DNA of 25,422 nt from Bacteroidales bacterium UBA1064 (GCA_002316235.1 DCDD01000203.1:1-25422), one strand, 5' to 3'. Positions 1-8,758 are shown, counted from the first letter of the stretch. A program made the numbers and translations. The notes: generated by a model from the sequence alone, not told the origin.

Positions 1-674
1 TGCAACGACATGCCTAGCAGCATGGCAAAAATAAAGAATACGGCCATCTTGCGCTCCTTAAACAAAGTAAAGGCACGCAGCCCTAAAGAGTCAACCAGCG
101 ATTTTTTCTCTACATTTTTATTCACCTCACAGTTGGGGAGCGTAAATGAGTAAATTCCTAAAATTAACCCCAGCCCCGCCGAGAGGTAAAACTGGTAGGA
201 GGTTGTGGCAAAGCCCAGCAGGTCAACCATAATCATAGCGCAAATAAAACCCACCGTTCCCCATACCCGAATGGGAGGAAATGCCTTTACCGTATCGTAC
301 CCATTGAGCGATAGGGCATTATAGGCAACCGAGTTTGATAGGGCTATAGTAGGCATGTAGAACATAACGCTTAGCAGTACCAGTGGATACAAGGTGCCGT
401 ACTGCGTTTGGGGAGCAGCAGCAATCAGAAAGGCGGCTGCAAGAATATGGCAAATGCCCAGCACCTTTTGGGCAGGAATCCACCTATCGGCAATGATGCC
501 CATTATTGCAGGCATGAAAAGCGAAGCAATACCCATCGTTGCAAAAAAACTCCCAATCTGGAAACCCGAAAAATGTAAGCCTCCTCCCAAATATGCACCG
601 AGGGAAATTAACCACGAACCCCAAATGGCATACTGCAGAAAGCTCATCAGCGTTAAACGCAACTTTAACTTCAT
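1..674 (-). CDS. nupG: NupG-type nucleoside:H+ symporter (MFS), 3' end outside window
   Basis: This frame is open from an ATG at 674 to the left edge (224 complete codons), so the C-terminal half is missing. The translation begins MKLKLRLTLMSFLQYAIWGSW and is mostly hydrophobic, with several membrane helices. It carries the MFS loop signature IADRW near residue 60 and FPPIRVWGTVGF near residue 130, both typical of the nucleoside:H+ symporter family (NupG/XapB) in Bacteroidota. A charged stretch after about residue 185 (NCEVNKNVEKKS) fits the central cytoplasmic loop of a 12-helix MFS protein. The family imports nucleosides across the inner membrane with protons. The gene is divergent from lpxK and the purine nucleoside phosphorylase, which would process imported purine nucleosides. 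The family call is firm; the exact substrate is inferred. Confidence 0.88.
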   Translation of the reverse strand, partial: MKLKLRLTLMSFLQYAIWGSWLISLGAYLGGGLHFSGFQIGSFFATMGIASLFMPAIMGIIADRWIPAQKVLGICHILAAAFLIAAAPQTQYGTLYPLVLLSVMFYMPTIALSNSVAYNALSLNGYDTVKAFPPIRVWGTVGFICAMIMVDLLGFATTSYQFYLSAGLGLILGIYSFTLPNCEVNKNVEKKSLVDSLGLRAFTLFKERKMAVFFIFAMLLGMSL

Positions 675-1215
675 AACTTTTTATATTTAGCGTTATCGAT
701 TTTTTTAAAGTCCTAAAAATAGCATTGTTTTATTTATAAGGTTTTCGATAAGGGTAGAAATGTTTTCTGTTAAAAGGGCATATCACAGCATAAACCAAAC
801 ACAACCAATAAATATTTTATGAAATTTACCGCATTTTTCCACCCTTTTGCATAACAATGATGGCCATATTTAATTTTAACCCACAAGCACATGCTAAAGC
901 ACCACTAGCTCAAGCCCAATTTCTAAAAATATCGTCGGAATGAATATGGCAACACCTCAGCAGATACTCACCAAAGCAAACAGGCTAAAGCTTAAATACC
1001 CGGTTTGCTTTTCCATTGCTACCATGTAGGCTGGTAGCTGCAGCCAATCCGCATTGAACCTGCAATATGTTTTTTTTCTTCTACATCCTAAATGTGGAAG
1101 ATTTTCCACTAAATTTCGGGCAAAGCGCTGTAGTGTTGTCAATAAAATATAATTTTATCCCAAATTTATTGCTGGCTTTGATTGCTAGCCTACAATAAGA
1201 AAGTTCAACATTAAC
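675..1215. other. Divergent intergenic region between nupG and lpxK, with hairpins
   Basis: This AT-rich gap of about 540 bp separates two divergent genes and should hold both promoters, but I find no exact TAnnTTTG element in a sensible position on either strand. The stretch 973-1109 contains three separate inverted repeats, listed on their own. A short open frame on the minus strand (957-1142) has low-complexity content and no family resemblance, and I do not treat it as a gene. Confidence 0.6.
973..1109. repeat. Cluster of three hairpin-forming inverted repeats
   Basis: AAAGCAAAC at 973-981 pairs perfectly with GTTTGCTTT at 1003-1011, and the stem extends by GG/CC beyond one mismatch. GGCTG at 1029-1033 pairs with CAGCC at 1041-1045 around a 7-base loop. 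GTGGAA at 1094-1099 pairs with TTCCAC at 1104-1109 around a GATT tetraloop. The run could be a structured RNA, an lpxK leader or chance. Function is not known. Confidence 0.45.
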
Positions 1216-2286
1216 ATGCGGCAAATCAGGCTACTTTTACTTCCCATTGCATGGCTTTACTGGTGCGGAGTAAGAATTCGCAACATCCTGTTCGATGCAG
1301 GTATTCTCAAGGGTTTCAGTCCCGACATTCCAACCATTTGCGTGGGTAACCTGGCTGTAGGGGGAACCGGCAAAACACCCATGACGGCCTACCTTTCATC
1401 CCTACTGCATGGAAATTTTAATGTTGCAGTGCTAAGCCGGGGGTATAAAAGAAAGACCAAGGGTTTCAATATAGTAAGTACCGAATCAACCGTTCACGAA
1501 GTAGGCGACGAGCCTCTTTTGCTAAAACTCCGTCAACCGTCGGCTATCGTAGCCGTTGACGAGGACCGTATGAATGGCATGGTGGAGTTGTTTTACGCCT
1601 ATCCCGAGCTGGATGCAATTATCCTTGACGATGCCTTTCAGCACCGTTGGATAAAACCAGGATTAAACCTGCTTTTGACCGAATATGAGAACCTTTACAC
1701 CCACGATTTTCCCCTTCCGGCAGGCAGGCTACGCGACAGCCTATCGGAGCGAAAACGTGCAAATCTCATTATTGTTACCAAATGCCCCGAAAACCTCACC
1801 GCCGATAGGTGCAGGGAGATTTCCGCAGAACTTAAGCCAAACCCAACTCAAATCATTTACTTCACCAGCATGGAGTACGGTATGCCCCAACCAGTATTTA
1901 GCGAAAGCGCAGGGAAACTTAAGCTAACCGACATGCAACCGGTTTTTGCCATGACGGGAATTGCCAACCCCAAACCTTTCGTTGATTACCTGCAAAAGCA
2001 TACAGCATTGCTTGCCGCCAAAGCATTTGCCGATCACCATTACTATTCCGAAGATGAGATCGAGGCTATTTTTACGGAGCTTGCCAGGTCAACCAGCCAG
2101 GCTGTAGTGGTTACAACTGAAAAAGACGCAGTTCGCCTGCTGAAGTTGAAGTTGCCGGAGGAAATTAAAAAACGGATATACTATATTCCGGTGAGCGTGA
2201 AGTTTCTATTCAACAGTTCAGAAGAATTTAATAACCAAATACTTAGTTATGTTAGAGAAAATAAATCAGACAGTAGCTTTCATTAA
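1216..2286 (+). CDS. lpxK: Tetraacyldisaccharide 4'-kinase LpxK
   Basis: LpxK phosphorylates the 4' position of the lipid A disaccharide precursor to give lipid IVA, at the cytoplasmic face of the inner membrane. The 356-residue protein has the expected length. The N-terminal hydrophobic stretch (about residues 5-17) fits the membrane-associated start of the family. The P-loop GNLAVGGTGKTP spans about residues 44-55, SRGYKRKTKGF follows near 74, and LDDAFQHR near 138-144 is the conserved acidic/histidine motif. The start is ATG in the context AACATGCGG. The 3' end overlaps the next gene by 38 bp in another frame, so the two are very probably co-transcribed and perhaps translationally coupled. 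It shows that the organism makes lipid A and so has a conventional Gram-negative outer membrane. Confidence 0.96.
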   Translation: MRQIRLLLLPIAWLYWCGVRIRNILFDAGILKGFSPDIPTICVGNLAVGGTGKTPMTAYLSSLLHGNFNVAVLSRGYKRKTKGFNIVSTESTVHEVGDEPLLLKLRQPSAIVAVDEDRMNGMVELFYAYPELDAIILDDAFQHRWIKPGLNLLLTEYENLYTHDFPLPAGRLRDSLSERKRANLIIVTKCPENLTADRCREISAELKPNPTQIIYFTSMEYGMPQPVFSESAGKLKLTDMQPVFAMTGIANPKPFVDYLQKHTALLAAKAFADHHYYSEDEIEAIFTELARSTSQAVVVTTEKDAVRLLKLKLPEEIKKRIYYIPVSVKFLFNSSEEFNNQILSYVRENKSDSSFH

Positions 2287-3058
2287 GGGGAAGGTTACCA
2301 TTGAACCCGAAGTTGGAATTATTCTTGGAACCGGGCTTGGCGGCCTGGTAAAGGAGATAGAAAAGCAACAGGCATTGGATTACAAGGATATTCCAAACTT
2401 TCCGATATCAACGGTTGAAGGGCACACCGGACGCCTGATTTTCGGTGAGCTAGGTGGTAAGAAAGTGGTGGCCATGCAGGGACGCTTCCACTTCTACGAA
2501 GGTTATGATATGAAGCAGGTTACCTTCCCTGTGAGGGTGATGAAGTTTCTGGGCATCCAGTACCTTTTTGTATCGAATGCCAGCGGTGGTATGAATCCCG
2601 CCTTTGAAATTGGTGACCTGATGATCATCAACGACCACATCAACCTGATGCCTAATCCCCTTCTTGGGCCTAATATAAGTGAGCTAGGTCCAAGATTCCC
2701 GGATATGCATAGGGCTTACGATGAGAAGCTGATTGCCCTGGCAAAAAAGGTTGCAGCATCAAACGGCACTGCAATTAAGGAAGGATGCTACGTTGGAACC
2801 ACCGGGCCAACCTTTGAAACCCCAAAGGAATACCAGTACTTTAGAATTATTGGCGGTGATGCAGTTGGCATGTCAACCGTTCCGGAGGTAATTGTAGCTC
2901 GGCACATGAATATACCAGTTTTTGCCATCTCGATTATAACCGACCTGGGCGTTCCGGGCAAAATTATCGAGGTCAGCCATGAGGATGTTCAAAAAATTGG
3001 CAACCTCTCGGAGCAGAAGATGACCCGAATAATGAAAGATATGCTTACACAGCTTTAA
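2249..3058 (+). CDS. punA: Purine nucleoside phosphorylase, trimeric (PNP family I)
   Basis: This enzyme splits purine nucleosides with phosphate into free base and ribose-1-phosphate in the cytoplasm (purine salvage). The 269-residue protein aligns along its whole length with the trimeric human-type PNP family. Visible motifs are the phosphate loop GTGLGGL (27-33), GHTGRL (58-63), QGRFHFYEGY (77-86), VSNASGGMN (108-116), PTFETPKEY (187-195), and GMSTVPEVIVARH (207-219). Glu190 and His244 match the human base- and ribose-contacting residues Glu201 and His257. Where the human enzyme has Asn243, which favours 6-oxopurines, this protein has Asp232 (IITDLG). In human PNP, Asn-to-Asp at this position broadens activity to adenosine, so 6-aminopurines may be accepted here. 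The start lies inside lpxK and is supported by the family N-terminus MLEKI. Confidence 0.95.
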   Translation: MLEKINQTVAFIKGKVTIEPEVGIILGTGLGGLVKEIEKQQALDYKDIPNFPISTVEGHTGRLIFGELGGKKVVAMQGRFHFYEGYDMKQVTFPVRVMKFLGIQYLFVSNASGGMNPAFEIGDLMIINDHINLMPNPLLGPNISELGPRFPDMHRAYDEKLIALAKKVAASNGTAIKEGCYVGTTGPTFETPKEYQYFRIIGGDAVGMSTVPEVIVARHMNIPVFAISIITDLGVPGKIIEVSHEDVQKIGNLSEQKMTRIMKDMLTQL

Positions 3059-3085
3059 CAAGAGCTATGTTTTATGCGAAAGAAT

Positions 3086-3123
3086 CATGGGGCGGTTAGA
3101 GGGGTTACCCCTTCTGCCCCATG
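3086..3123. terminator. Hairpin terminator between convergent pnp and aroK
   Basis: CATGGGGC (3086-3093) pairs perfectly with GCCCCATG (3116-3123), and an inner GGGG/CCCC helix lies between them. On the plus strand it is followed by CTAATTTTTAG, which gives a short U-run. GCTAATTTTTAGC at 3123-3135 forms a further small hairpin next to the aroK stop. The position between two convergent genes suggests termination in both directions. Confidence 0.75.
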
Positions 3124-3134
3124 CTAATTTTTAG

Positions 3135-3662
3135 CTACAACAATTTCTCCTCCTTTACAATTGCCGAAATCAACTGGGCAAGTTCAGCAGGGTTAAGGTT
3201 GTCTCCATCAACCACCAGCTGAGCCTTGTTGTAAAACTTTTTCCGTTCGTCGAGCACCCTGAGGATATAGTTAGCCAGCTCATCACCAGTTTTTCCCCAA
3301 AGTAATGGGCGGTCAATCTTCGATTCAATTAAACGGGAAACTAGTGTAGCCACCTCCATTCGCAGGTAAACGGTTATACCGTTCTTGTTCATAAAGTCAA
3401 TATTGTTGTAAAAGCATGAAGTGCCGCCACCAGCTGAGATGACATAGTCGTCTTTGTAATCACAAACCTCCTTAAGGGCTTCATTTTCAACCTTCCGGAA
3501 ATAGTCTTCTCCTTTAAACTCAAACAGCTGCTTGATGGTTTGGTTATGCCTGCTTTCGATAAAATCATCTAAATCTATAAATTTATACTGCAGTGCGCTG
3601 GCCAGCTCCCGACCAATAGTCGTTTTACCGCTTGCCATAAATCCAATTAAAAATATTTTCAT
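3135..3662 (-). CDS. aroK: Shikimate kinase
   Basis: The enzyme phosphorylates shikimate at the 3-hydroxyl with ATP, step five of the chorismate pathway, in the cytoplasm. At 175 residues it has the normal single-domain length. Walker A is GFMASGKTT (7-15). IDLDD (29-33) carries the shikimate-binding Asp, Arg56 lies in YFRKVE, and GGG is at 78-80. The lid arginine is Arg118 in IDRPLL, and Arg140 lies in the C-terminal helix. All key residues are present. The gene is convergent with pnp, from which a strong hairpin separates it, and it is probably transcribed alone from the 3663-4053 gap. I see no exact promoter match. Confidence 0.96.
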   Translation of the reverse strand: MKIFLIGFMASGKTTIGRELASALQYKFIDLDDFIESRHNQTIKQLFEFKGEDYFRKVENEALKEVCDYKDDYVISAGGGTSCFYNNIDFMNKNGITVYLRMEVATLVSRLIESKIDRPLLWGKTGDELANYILRVLDERKKFYNKAQLVVDGDNLNPAELAQLISAIVKEEKLL

Positions 3663-4053
3663 GTTAGTGGTTTTTTAAATCAACCTAATCCTTCAAAAAT
3701 TGCTGCCTAAATCTCTATAAAAAAATACAAAACAGTTCAAGTTGAAAATATAAGGGTTACAAGCCGTCTATTTTACAAGAAATGTGAAAAAAAGGTTACA
3801 AATTGCATGGTGCTACCCTCCCGCTTGGCATTGTTTACGGTTATAACGTTTATTCGAACCTGTAATTCAAGCCTTATGGAAACTTGCAGCTAAGACTACC
3901 CCCTCGCTGAGCTTGTTGTAACCTCAAAAAATTTGATTAGATTGGCAATACAATACAAATTTTTGCGCACCAACACCTCAACCTAAAAACATTTCGTATT
4001 TTTAAGCGGATATTTAGCTGGTGTGCCTTTAAAAATATAAAACCTTTCCGGTT
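3663..4053. other. Divergent intergenic region between aroK and the sensor gene
   Basis: This gap of about 390 bp should contain the promoters of aroK (minus) and the sensor gene (plus). I find no exact TAnnTTTG element. AGGTTACAA at 3793-3801 recurs inverted as TTGTAACCT at 3916-3924, and a related GGGTTACAAG lies at 3754-3763. These could be operator half-sites or chance. There is no coding frame that I can support. Confidence 0.5.
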
Positions 4054-6381
4054 ATGAAGGTCAAGATGCGAATTGGAGTAAAAATGTTACTCTTTGTCAT
4101 GTCAACCTCGGTGCTGGTGATGCTGGTTATTGGGCTTTTCATTGGTTTTCGAATAAATAAAATTGCCCGGGACGATGCGGTAAGAATAGTTCAATCCGAG
4201 GCTCAGAAGACCGCCAGCCAGGTAAAATCGGAGCTGGAGCTGGACATGGGCTTTTCCAGGGCGCTGGCACATGCCCTGTACATCTATCCCAAATTCGATA
4301 CGCTTACTCTCGACTCCATATTCATTAACATACTCAAAAATCAGGTAGCCAACAACCCACGCTACCTCACTGTTTGGTACTCTATTGAGTACTCCGCCTA
4401 CCGACCGGGTTACACAAAGAATTACGGCAGGCGTTCGGTTACCGCCTATCTTAGGGATGGTAATATTGGCGTTGATATCGAGCATAAGAACGTTACCGGT
4501 GATGTTACAACAAGCAACTACTACTCCTCTAAAACATGCAACTGTGAAATGCTGCTCGACCCCTATACCTTTGTTTATGGGGGCAGGGAGGTGCTGGCCA
4601 CCAGCCTTAGCGTGCCGGTAAAGGTAGGCGATCGGTTTGCCGGTTTAGGAGGTGTAGATATCTCGTTGGAGAAGTTTCAGGAAACCATCGAAAAAATTAA
4701 ACCCTACAGCAACACCAGGGTAAGTCTGATTGCCAGTGACGGGACCATTATTGCCGATACGAACCCCGAAAACGCCAGGCTAAAGTTCAGCGAACTTTTC
4801 CCTTCCGAAGAGGCAACCTACCAGCTTTCCCAAAAAATAAAAAATGGGTTGGACTTTCAGTACCTCACAATTCAGGACAACAGAGAATTTTTAAATATTA
4901 TAACCCCTGTAAAAGTTGGAGATTCGCCTACCTACTGGTCGGTTTGTCTTTCCATTCCCCTCGATGTAGTGGTTGCCGAGGCTAGAAAAGCTGTTATTTA
5001 TACAATTCTGGTATTCCTTTTTGGAATCATTCTGCAAACCCTGGCCATTTGGTATATTTCAAACTACATAACCCGCCCGATAAAGAAAACTACCGGGGTG
5101 CTGAACAACCTTGCAGAAGGCGATATTGATATCAACAGCAAAATATACATTCATACGGGTGACGAGCTTGAGGAAATGGCACGTTCCACCAGCAAGCTGA
5201 TTGATGGGCTCAACCATACAGTTCAGTTTGCCCGAGAAATTGGTCAGGGCAAGCTTGATAGCGAATTTACCCTGCTTAGCAGTAAGGACAGGCTTGGGGA
5301 AGCTCTTATTGATATGCAAAAAAGCCTGCTTAAAGCCAGGGAAGCAGAAGTGCAGAGGAAGGATGAGGAAAATAAGCAAAACTGGGCAACCAGGGGTGTT
5401 GCCATGTTTGGTGAGGTGCTTCGGCAGCATAACGATAACCTGAACGAGCTGTCCTACCTCATCGTCAAAAACCTGGTGAGCTATACCGGTTCCATTCAGG
5501 GCGGCATATACCTGATAAATGACAACGACTCCGATAACCCGTTCCTCGAAATGACCGCCTGCTATGCCTACGACCGTAGAAAATTTATGGAAAAAAACAT
5601 TCTGCCCAACGAGGGATTGGTGGGCAGGTGCTACGTTGAGGGAAAAACAATTTTGATGACCGATGTTCCCAAGAACTACATTAAAATAACCTCAGGGCTG
5701 GGCGGCGAGAACCCCCGATGCCTCCTAATTGTCCCCTTAAAGGTAAACGACACGGTGTTGGGGGTTATAGAGTTGGCCTCATTCAACCCTTATCAGAAGT
5801 ACCAGGTTGATTTTATCGAAAAAATAGCCGAAAGCATAGCTGCCACGCTGTCGAGTGTTAGGGTGAACATCCGTACCGCCGAGCTGCTGGAACGTACACA
5901 ACAGCAGGCAGAGGAAATGAAAGCGCAAGAGGAGGAAATGAGGCAAAACATGGAGGAGCTACACGCCACCCAGGAGGAGATGGAGCGTAAACGACTTGAG
6001 CAGGAATCCATTAATACCCAGCTTGCTGAGGATAGAACAATCCTCAACAGCCTGATGCAGAATTTACCCGACTGCATGTTCCAAAAGGATGTTAACGGCC
6101 GCTACGTTAGGCTAAGCAACTCCATGCTCAACCTTTTAGGAATCGACCAGCCCGACGAGGTTATAGGGTTAACTGATTTTGACCTGTTTCCTACTTCGCT
6201 GGCGAAGCTACTTTCCAAGCTGGACAGCGAAGTGCTGAGCTCTCGTCAACCTATTACCAGTAAACCCATTGAGCTGGTGCTTAAGAATGGAGTAGAACAG
6301 GATGCCCTACTCACGCTTATGCCCCTGGTTGAAGAGAATGGAGATGCTATTGGAGTTATGGGCGTCATGAAACTTGCTTAA
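4054..6381 (+). CDS. Membrane sensor protein: Cache-HAMP-GAF-coiled coil-PAS, no output domain seen
   Basis: This 775-residue protein has a membrane helix at about 11-32, an extracytoplasmic region of about 280 residues resembling a double Cache domain (its centre includes FAGLGGVDISLE), and a second helix at about 312-334. A HAMP linker follows (about 335-390, beginning near YITRPIKKTTG). A GAF domain covers about 450-600, then comes a Glu/Met/Gln-rich coiled coil (about 605-660) with EEM repeats, and a PAS domain from about 662 to the end. Cache domains usually bind small ligands outside the cell, and HAMP passes the signal inward. No histidine kinase, cyclase, phosphatase or methyl-accepting domain is visible, and the protein stops right after the PAS domain. 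It either signals through a partner or has lost its C-terminus; a possible out-of-frame tail follows the stop. No response regulator gene is adjacent. The domain calls are by eye. Confidence 0.82.
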   Translation: MKVKMRIGVKMLLFVMSTSVLVMLVIGLFIGFRINKIARDDAVRIVQSEAQKTASQVKSELELDMGFSRALAHALYIYPKFDTLTLDSIFINILKNQVANNPRYLTVWYSIEYSAYRPGYTKNYGRRSVTAYLRDGNIGVDIEHKNVTGDVTTSNYYSSKTCNCEMLLDPYTFVYGGREVLATSLSVPVKVGDRFAGLGGVDISLEKFQETIEKIKPYSNTRVSLIASDGTIIADTNPENARLKFSELFPSEEATYQLSQKIKNGLDFQYLTIQDNREFLNIITPVKVGDSPTYWSVCLSIPLDVVVAEARKAVIYTILVFLFGIILQTLAIWYISNYITRPIKKTTGVLNNLAEGDIDINSKIYIHTGDELEEMARSTSKLIDGLNHTVQFAREIGQGKLDSEFTLLSSKDRLGEALIDMQKSLLKAREAEVQRKDEENKQNWATRGVAMFGEVLRQHNDNLNELSYLIVKNLVSYTGSIQGGIYLINDNDSDNPFLEMTACYAYDRRKFMEKNILPNEGLVGRCYVEGKTILMTDVPKNYIKITSGLGGENPRCLLIVPLKVNDTVLGVIELASFNPYQKYQVDFIEKIAESIAATLSSVRVNIRTAELLERTQQQAEEMKAQEEEMRQNMEELHATQEEMERKRLEQESINTQLAEDRTILNSLMQNLPDCMFQKDVNGRYVRLSNSMLNLLGIDQPDEVIGLTDFDLFPTSLAKLLSKLDSEVLSSRQPITSKPIELVLKNGVEQDALLTLMPLVEENGDAIGVMGVMKLA

Positions 6382-6588
6382 GCGGAATAAAGCGGCTCGA
6401 GGAATTGAGCATCAACTCCAGCACCTGTAAAGCTAGGTGAACACCTCATACACAAAAAGAGGCATCAAGGAAATTGCTTACCTGCCTGGCAGAGTAGATT
6501 AAATAGACAACCTCACTCGTCTTCTTAGCGACAAGGGTTTCTGCTTCAACCAAACTTCGAATAAAAAAACTAAGGATGTTACTAGCTA
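6382..6588. other. Convergent gap with possible out-of-frame remnant of the sensor gene
   Basis: Just after the sensor stop, another frame of the same strand reads IKRLEELSINSSTCKAR before a stop (about 6402-6452). IKRLEEL resembles the linker that usually follows a PAS domain. This may be a remnant of a longer C-terminus displaced by small insertions or deletions. No kinase-like sequence follows. At the right end ACTAG-TAG-CTAGT forms a small hairpin around the fabH stop, too weak to call a terminator. Confidence 0.35.
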
Positions 6589-7596
6589 CTAGTGCTTGGA
6601 GTTACCGTCGTATGCCCATTTAATGTAAGCAGCACCCCATGTAAAACCAGCGCCAAACGTGGCAATTATGATGTTATCGCCCTTTTTCAGCTGCGATTCC
6701 CACTCCCAGAGGCAGAGGGGAATGGTTGCACTGGTAGTATTCCCGTAGCGCTGAATGTTGATCATCACCTGATCCTTACTGATGCCCATTCTATGAGCTG
6801 TAGCCTCTATTATACGCATGTTGGCCTGGTGTGGAACCAGCCATGCCAGGTTCTCCGGCTTAATGTTGTTTCGTTCCATAATCTCAACCGACACATCTGC
6901 CATGTTGGAAACTGCAGCTTTAAAAACCGGTTGACCCTCCTGATAAATGTAGTGCTGACGTTTTGCAACGGTTTCAAATGAAGCAGGATAGCATGAACCT
7001 CCAGCCACCTGGTGCAGGTGCTTACGGCCAGACCCGTCAACCTGCATCTTGGCATCTAGTAGCCCTAACCCGTCGTAGTTGGGTTCAAGCAGCACAGCTC
7101 CGGCCCCGTCGCCAAAAATCGGACATGTAGCCCGGTCGGTATAGTCGGTAATGGACGACATCTTATCGGCTCCAACCACAACCACCTTTTTGTGCGTTCC
7201 GGATTCTATGAATTTAGAAGCAGTAACCAACGAATATAAAAAGCTGGAGCATCCGGCGTTAATATCGTACCCAAAGGAATTCTTGATGCCACACTTGTCG
7301 CTAATGATGTTGGCAGTTGCAGGAAACTGCATGTCGGGTGTAACCACGCCGCAAATCAGCATATCAACCTCCTCAGGCCGGGTGTTGGTTTTCTGAAGGA
7401 GTTCGTTTACTGCCATAACACCCATTTCGGAGGTGCCAAGGCCTTCACCCTTCAGAATCCTTCGCTCCTTAATGCCAATTCTTGTCATAATCCACTCGTC
7501 GGTAGTATCAACCATTCGGCTTAACTCATCGTTGGTCAGGATGTAGTCGGGGACATACCCTCCCACACCCGTGATTGCAGCTGTGATTTTCACCAT
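6589..7596 (-). CDS. fabH: Beta-ketoacyl-ACP synthase III
   Basis: FabH condenses an acyl-CoA primer with malonyl-ACP to start fatty acid synthesis in the cytoplasm. The 335-residue protein has the family length and the complete Cys-His-Asn triad: Cys116 in AGCSSFL, His256 in VPHQANMR and Asn286 in [11 protein letters not shown]. The N-terminus ([15 protein letters not shown]) and [13 protein letters not shown] are typical. The start ATG overlaps the end of plsX (ATGGTGA arrangement, 7 bp counting both whole codons), so the two are co-transcribed and probably coupled in translation. It is the last gene of the minus-strand run and is convergent with the sensor gene. In Bacteroidota this enzyme often uses branched-chain primers, but substrate choice cannot be read here. 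Confidence 0.97.
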   Translation of the reverse strand: MVKITAAITGVGGYVPDYILTNDELSRMVDTTDEWIMTRIGIKERRILKGEGLGTSEMGVMAVNELLQKTNTRPEEVDMLICGVVTPDMQFPATANIISDKCGIKNSFGYDINAGCSSFLYSLVTASKFIESGTHKKVVVVGADKMSSITDYTDRATCPIFGDGAGAVLLEPNYDGLGLLDAKMQVDGSGRKHLHQVAGGSCYPASFETVAKRQHYIYQEGQPVFKAAVSNMADVSVEIMERNNIKPENLAWLVPHQANMRIIEATAHRMGISKDQVMINIQRYGNTTSATIPLCLWEWESQLKKGDNIIIATFGAGFTWGAAYIKWAYDGNSKH

Positions 7597-8540
7597 TTGT
7601 TAAAAGCTTGTTTAATTTTTTCGCAAAGGTTTGAGGAGATAACCTCACGGGTCTGAAGTATCATGTTCATTATGGCCTTTGGGCTTGATGCTCCGTGGGC
7701 AATAACAACGGGTTTGTTAATTCCCAGAACAGGTGTGCCACCGTAATTCTCTGAGTTGAAGCGCTCGGTAAATGAGCTGTTGGGGCTGAGTTTTTTTAAA
7801 AGATGGTAAAAAGCCTCGGCTTCTTTTAGCACTATATTTCCAACAAACCCATCGCAAACAACCACATCGGCCTTATCGGCATCGAAGAGGTTATGCCCCT
7901 CAATGTTGCCAACAAAGTTGAAATCCGCCGAATCCTTCATTTGCTCGAAAGCACTTTTAGTAACCAGGTTACCCTTTTCATCCTCCTCTCCTACGTTAAG
8001 GAGTGCAATGCGTGGATTTTCGACACCCAGCACCTGCTTGGAGTAAATTGACCCAAGGATACCGTACTGGTAAAGGACATCAGGCCGGCAGTCAGGGTTC
8101 AGTCCCACATCAAGCAGCAGGTTTACGCTGTTGTCCGAAACGGGGATAAACCCGGCAATAGCGGGACGAATAACACCGGGGATTTGTTTAACCACAAGCA
8201 TGGCGCCGACCATCATGGCGCCGGTGCTGCCGGCACTTGCAAAACCATCGATTGCTCCCGCAGCAAGAGCCGAAAACCCTCTCACGATACTGGAATCGGT
8301 CTTTTTAGAAAAAGATTTTGATGGATTATCGCCCATGGCAATAACCTCGGAGCACGGCTCTATATCAAAGCAGTTGACGCTACCACCCTCCAGCGAATTA
8401 ATCAGCTCCTCAATTTTTGCCTTGTCGCCAAACAAAACAATCCTTTCATCAGCCTTAAGCTGTTTGCAGGCTAGAATAGAACCCCTTACAACAGCTTCGG
8501 GGGCAAAATCACCGCCCATCGCATCAACGCCAATTCTCAT
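7590..8540 (-). CDS. plsX: Phosphate acyltransferase PlsX
   Basis: PlsX converts acyl-ACP to acyl-phosphate, the acyl donor for PlsY in phosphatidic acid synthesis. It acts as a soluble or peripheral enzyme at the inner face of the membrane. The 316 residues cover the full family length. The N-terminus [20 protein letters not shown] is the hallmark of the family. Further signatures are [11 protein letters not shown] near residue 102, [12 protein letters not shown] near 142, NVGEEDEKG near 178 and [12 protein letters not shown] near 210. It overlaps fabH by 7 bp and lies about 30 bp downstream of rpmF, the usual rpmF-plsX-fabH order linking ribosome production to membrane lipid supply. Confidence 0.96.
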   Translation of the reverse strand: MRIGVDAMGGDFAPEAVVRGSILACKQLKADERIVLFGDKAKIEELINSLEGGSVNCFDIEPCSEVIAMGDNPSKSFSKKTDSSIVRGFSALAAGAIDGFASAGSTGAMMVGAMLVVKQIPGVIRPAIAGFIPVSDNSVNLLLDVGLNPDCRPDVLYQYGILGSIYSKQVLGVENPRIALLNVGEEDEKGNLVTKSAFEQMKDSADFNFVGNIEGHNLFDADKADVVVCDGFVGNIVLKEAEAFYHLLKKLSPNSSFTERFNSENYGGTPVLGINKPVVIAHGASSPKAIMNMILQTREVISSNLCEKIKQAFNKW

Positions 8541-8572
8541 CGTTGTGGTTTTGGTTGAATACGAGATGACTA

Positions 8573-8758
8573 CTAGGCGCTGACAGATTTTTCAATTGCC
8601 AGCTTGCCACGGTAGTATCCACACTCCGGGCATACCCTGTGGTACTCCACAGCTGCACCACAGTTTGAACAAGTAGAAAGAGTTGGCAATTCTGCCTTGT
8701 AGTGGGTTCTACGCTTATTCCTCCTCTGTTTGGAAATTTTTGATTTAGGATGTGCCAT
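8573..8758 (-). CDS. rpmF: 50S ribosomal protein L32
   Basis: L32 is a small protein of the large ribosomal subunit. The 61-residue sequence starts MAHPKSKISKQRRNKRR, the basic N-terminal tail of the family, and contains a four-cysteine zinc ribbon: Cys30 and Cys33 (CSNC), Cys43 and Cys46 (CPEC). All four are present, so this is the zinc-binding form and not the cysteine-free paralogue used under zinc shortage. It lies between yceD and plsX on the same strand, with gaps of about 33 bp on each side, consistent with one transcript. Confidence 0.97.
   Translation of the reverse strand: MAHPKSKISKQRRNKRRTHYKAELPTLSTCSNCGAAVEYHRVCPECGYYRGKLAIEKSVSA

Noticed and set aside
394..690. 98-codon open frame on the plus strand
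   Set aside because: It is antisense to the nupG fragment, whose minus-strand frame is clearly the real gene.
957..1142. 61-codon open frame on the minus strand
   Set aside because: It coincides with the hairpin cluster, has no start-site support, and its translation resembles no family.
3838..3880. tRNA-like T-arm (TTCGAACC)
   Set aside because: No acceptor, D-arm or anticodon stem can be built around it.
8131..8583. 150-codon open frame on the plus strand
   Set aside because: It is the antisense shadow of plsX.
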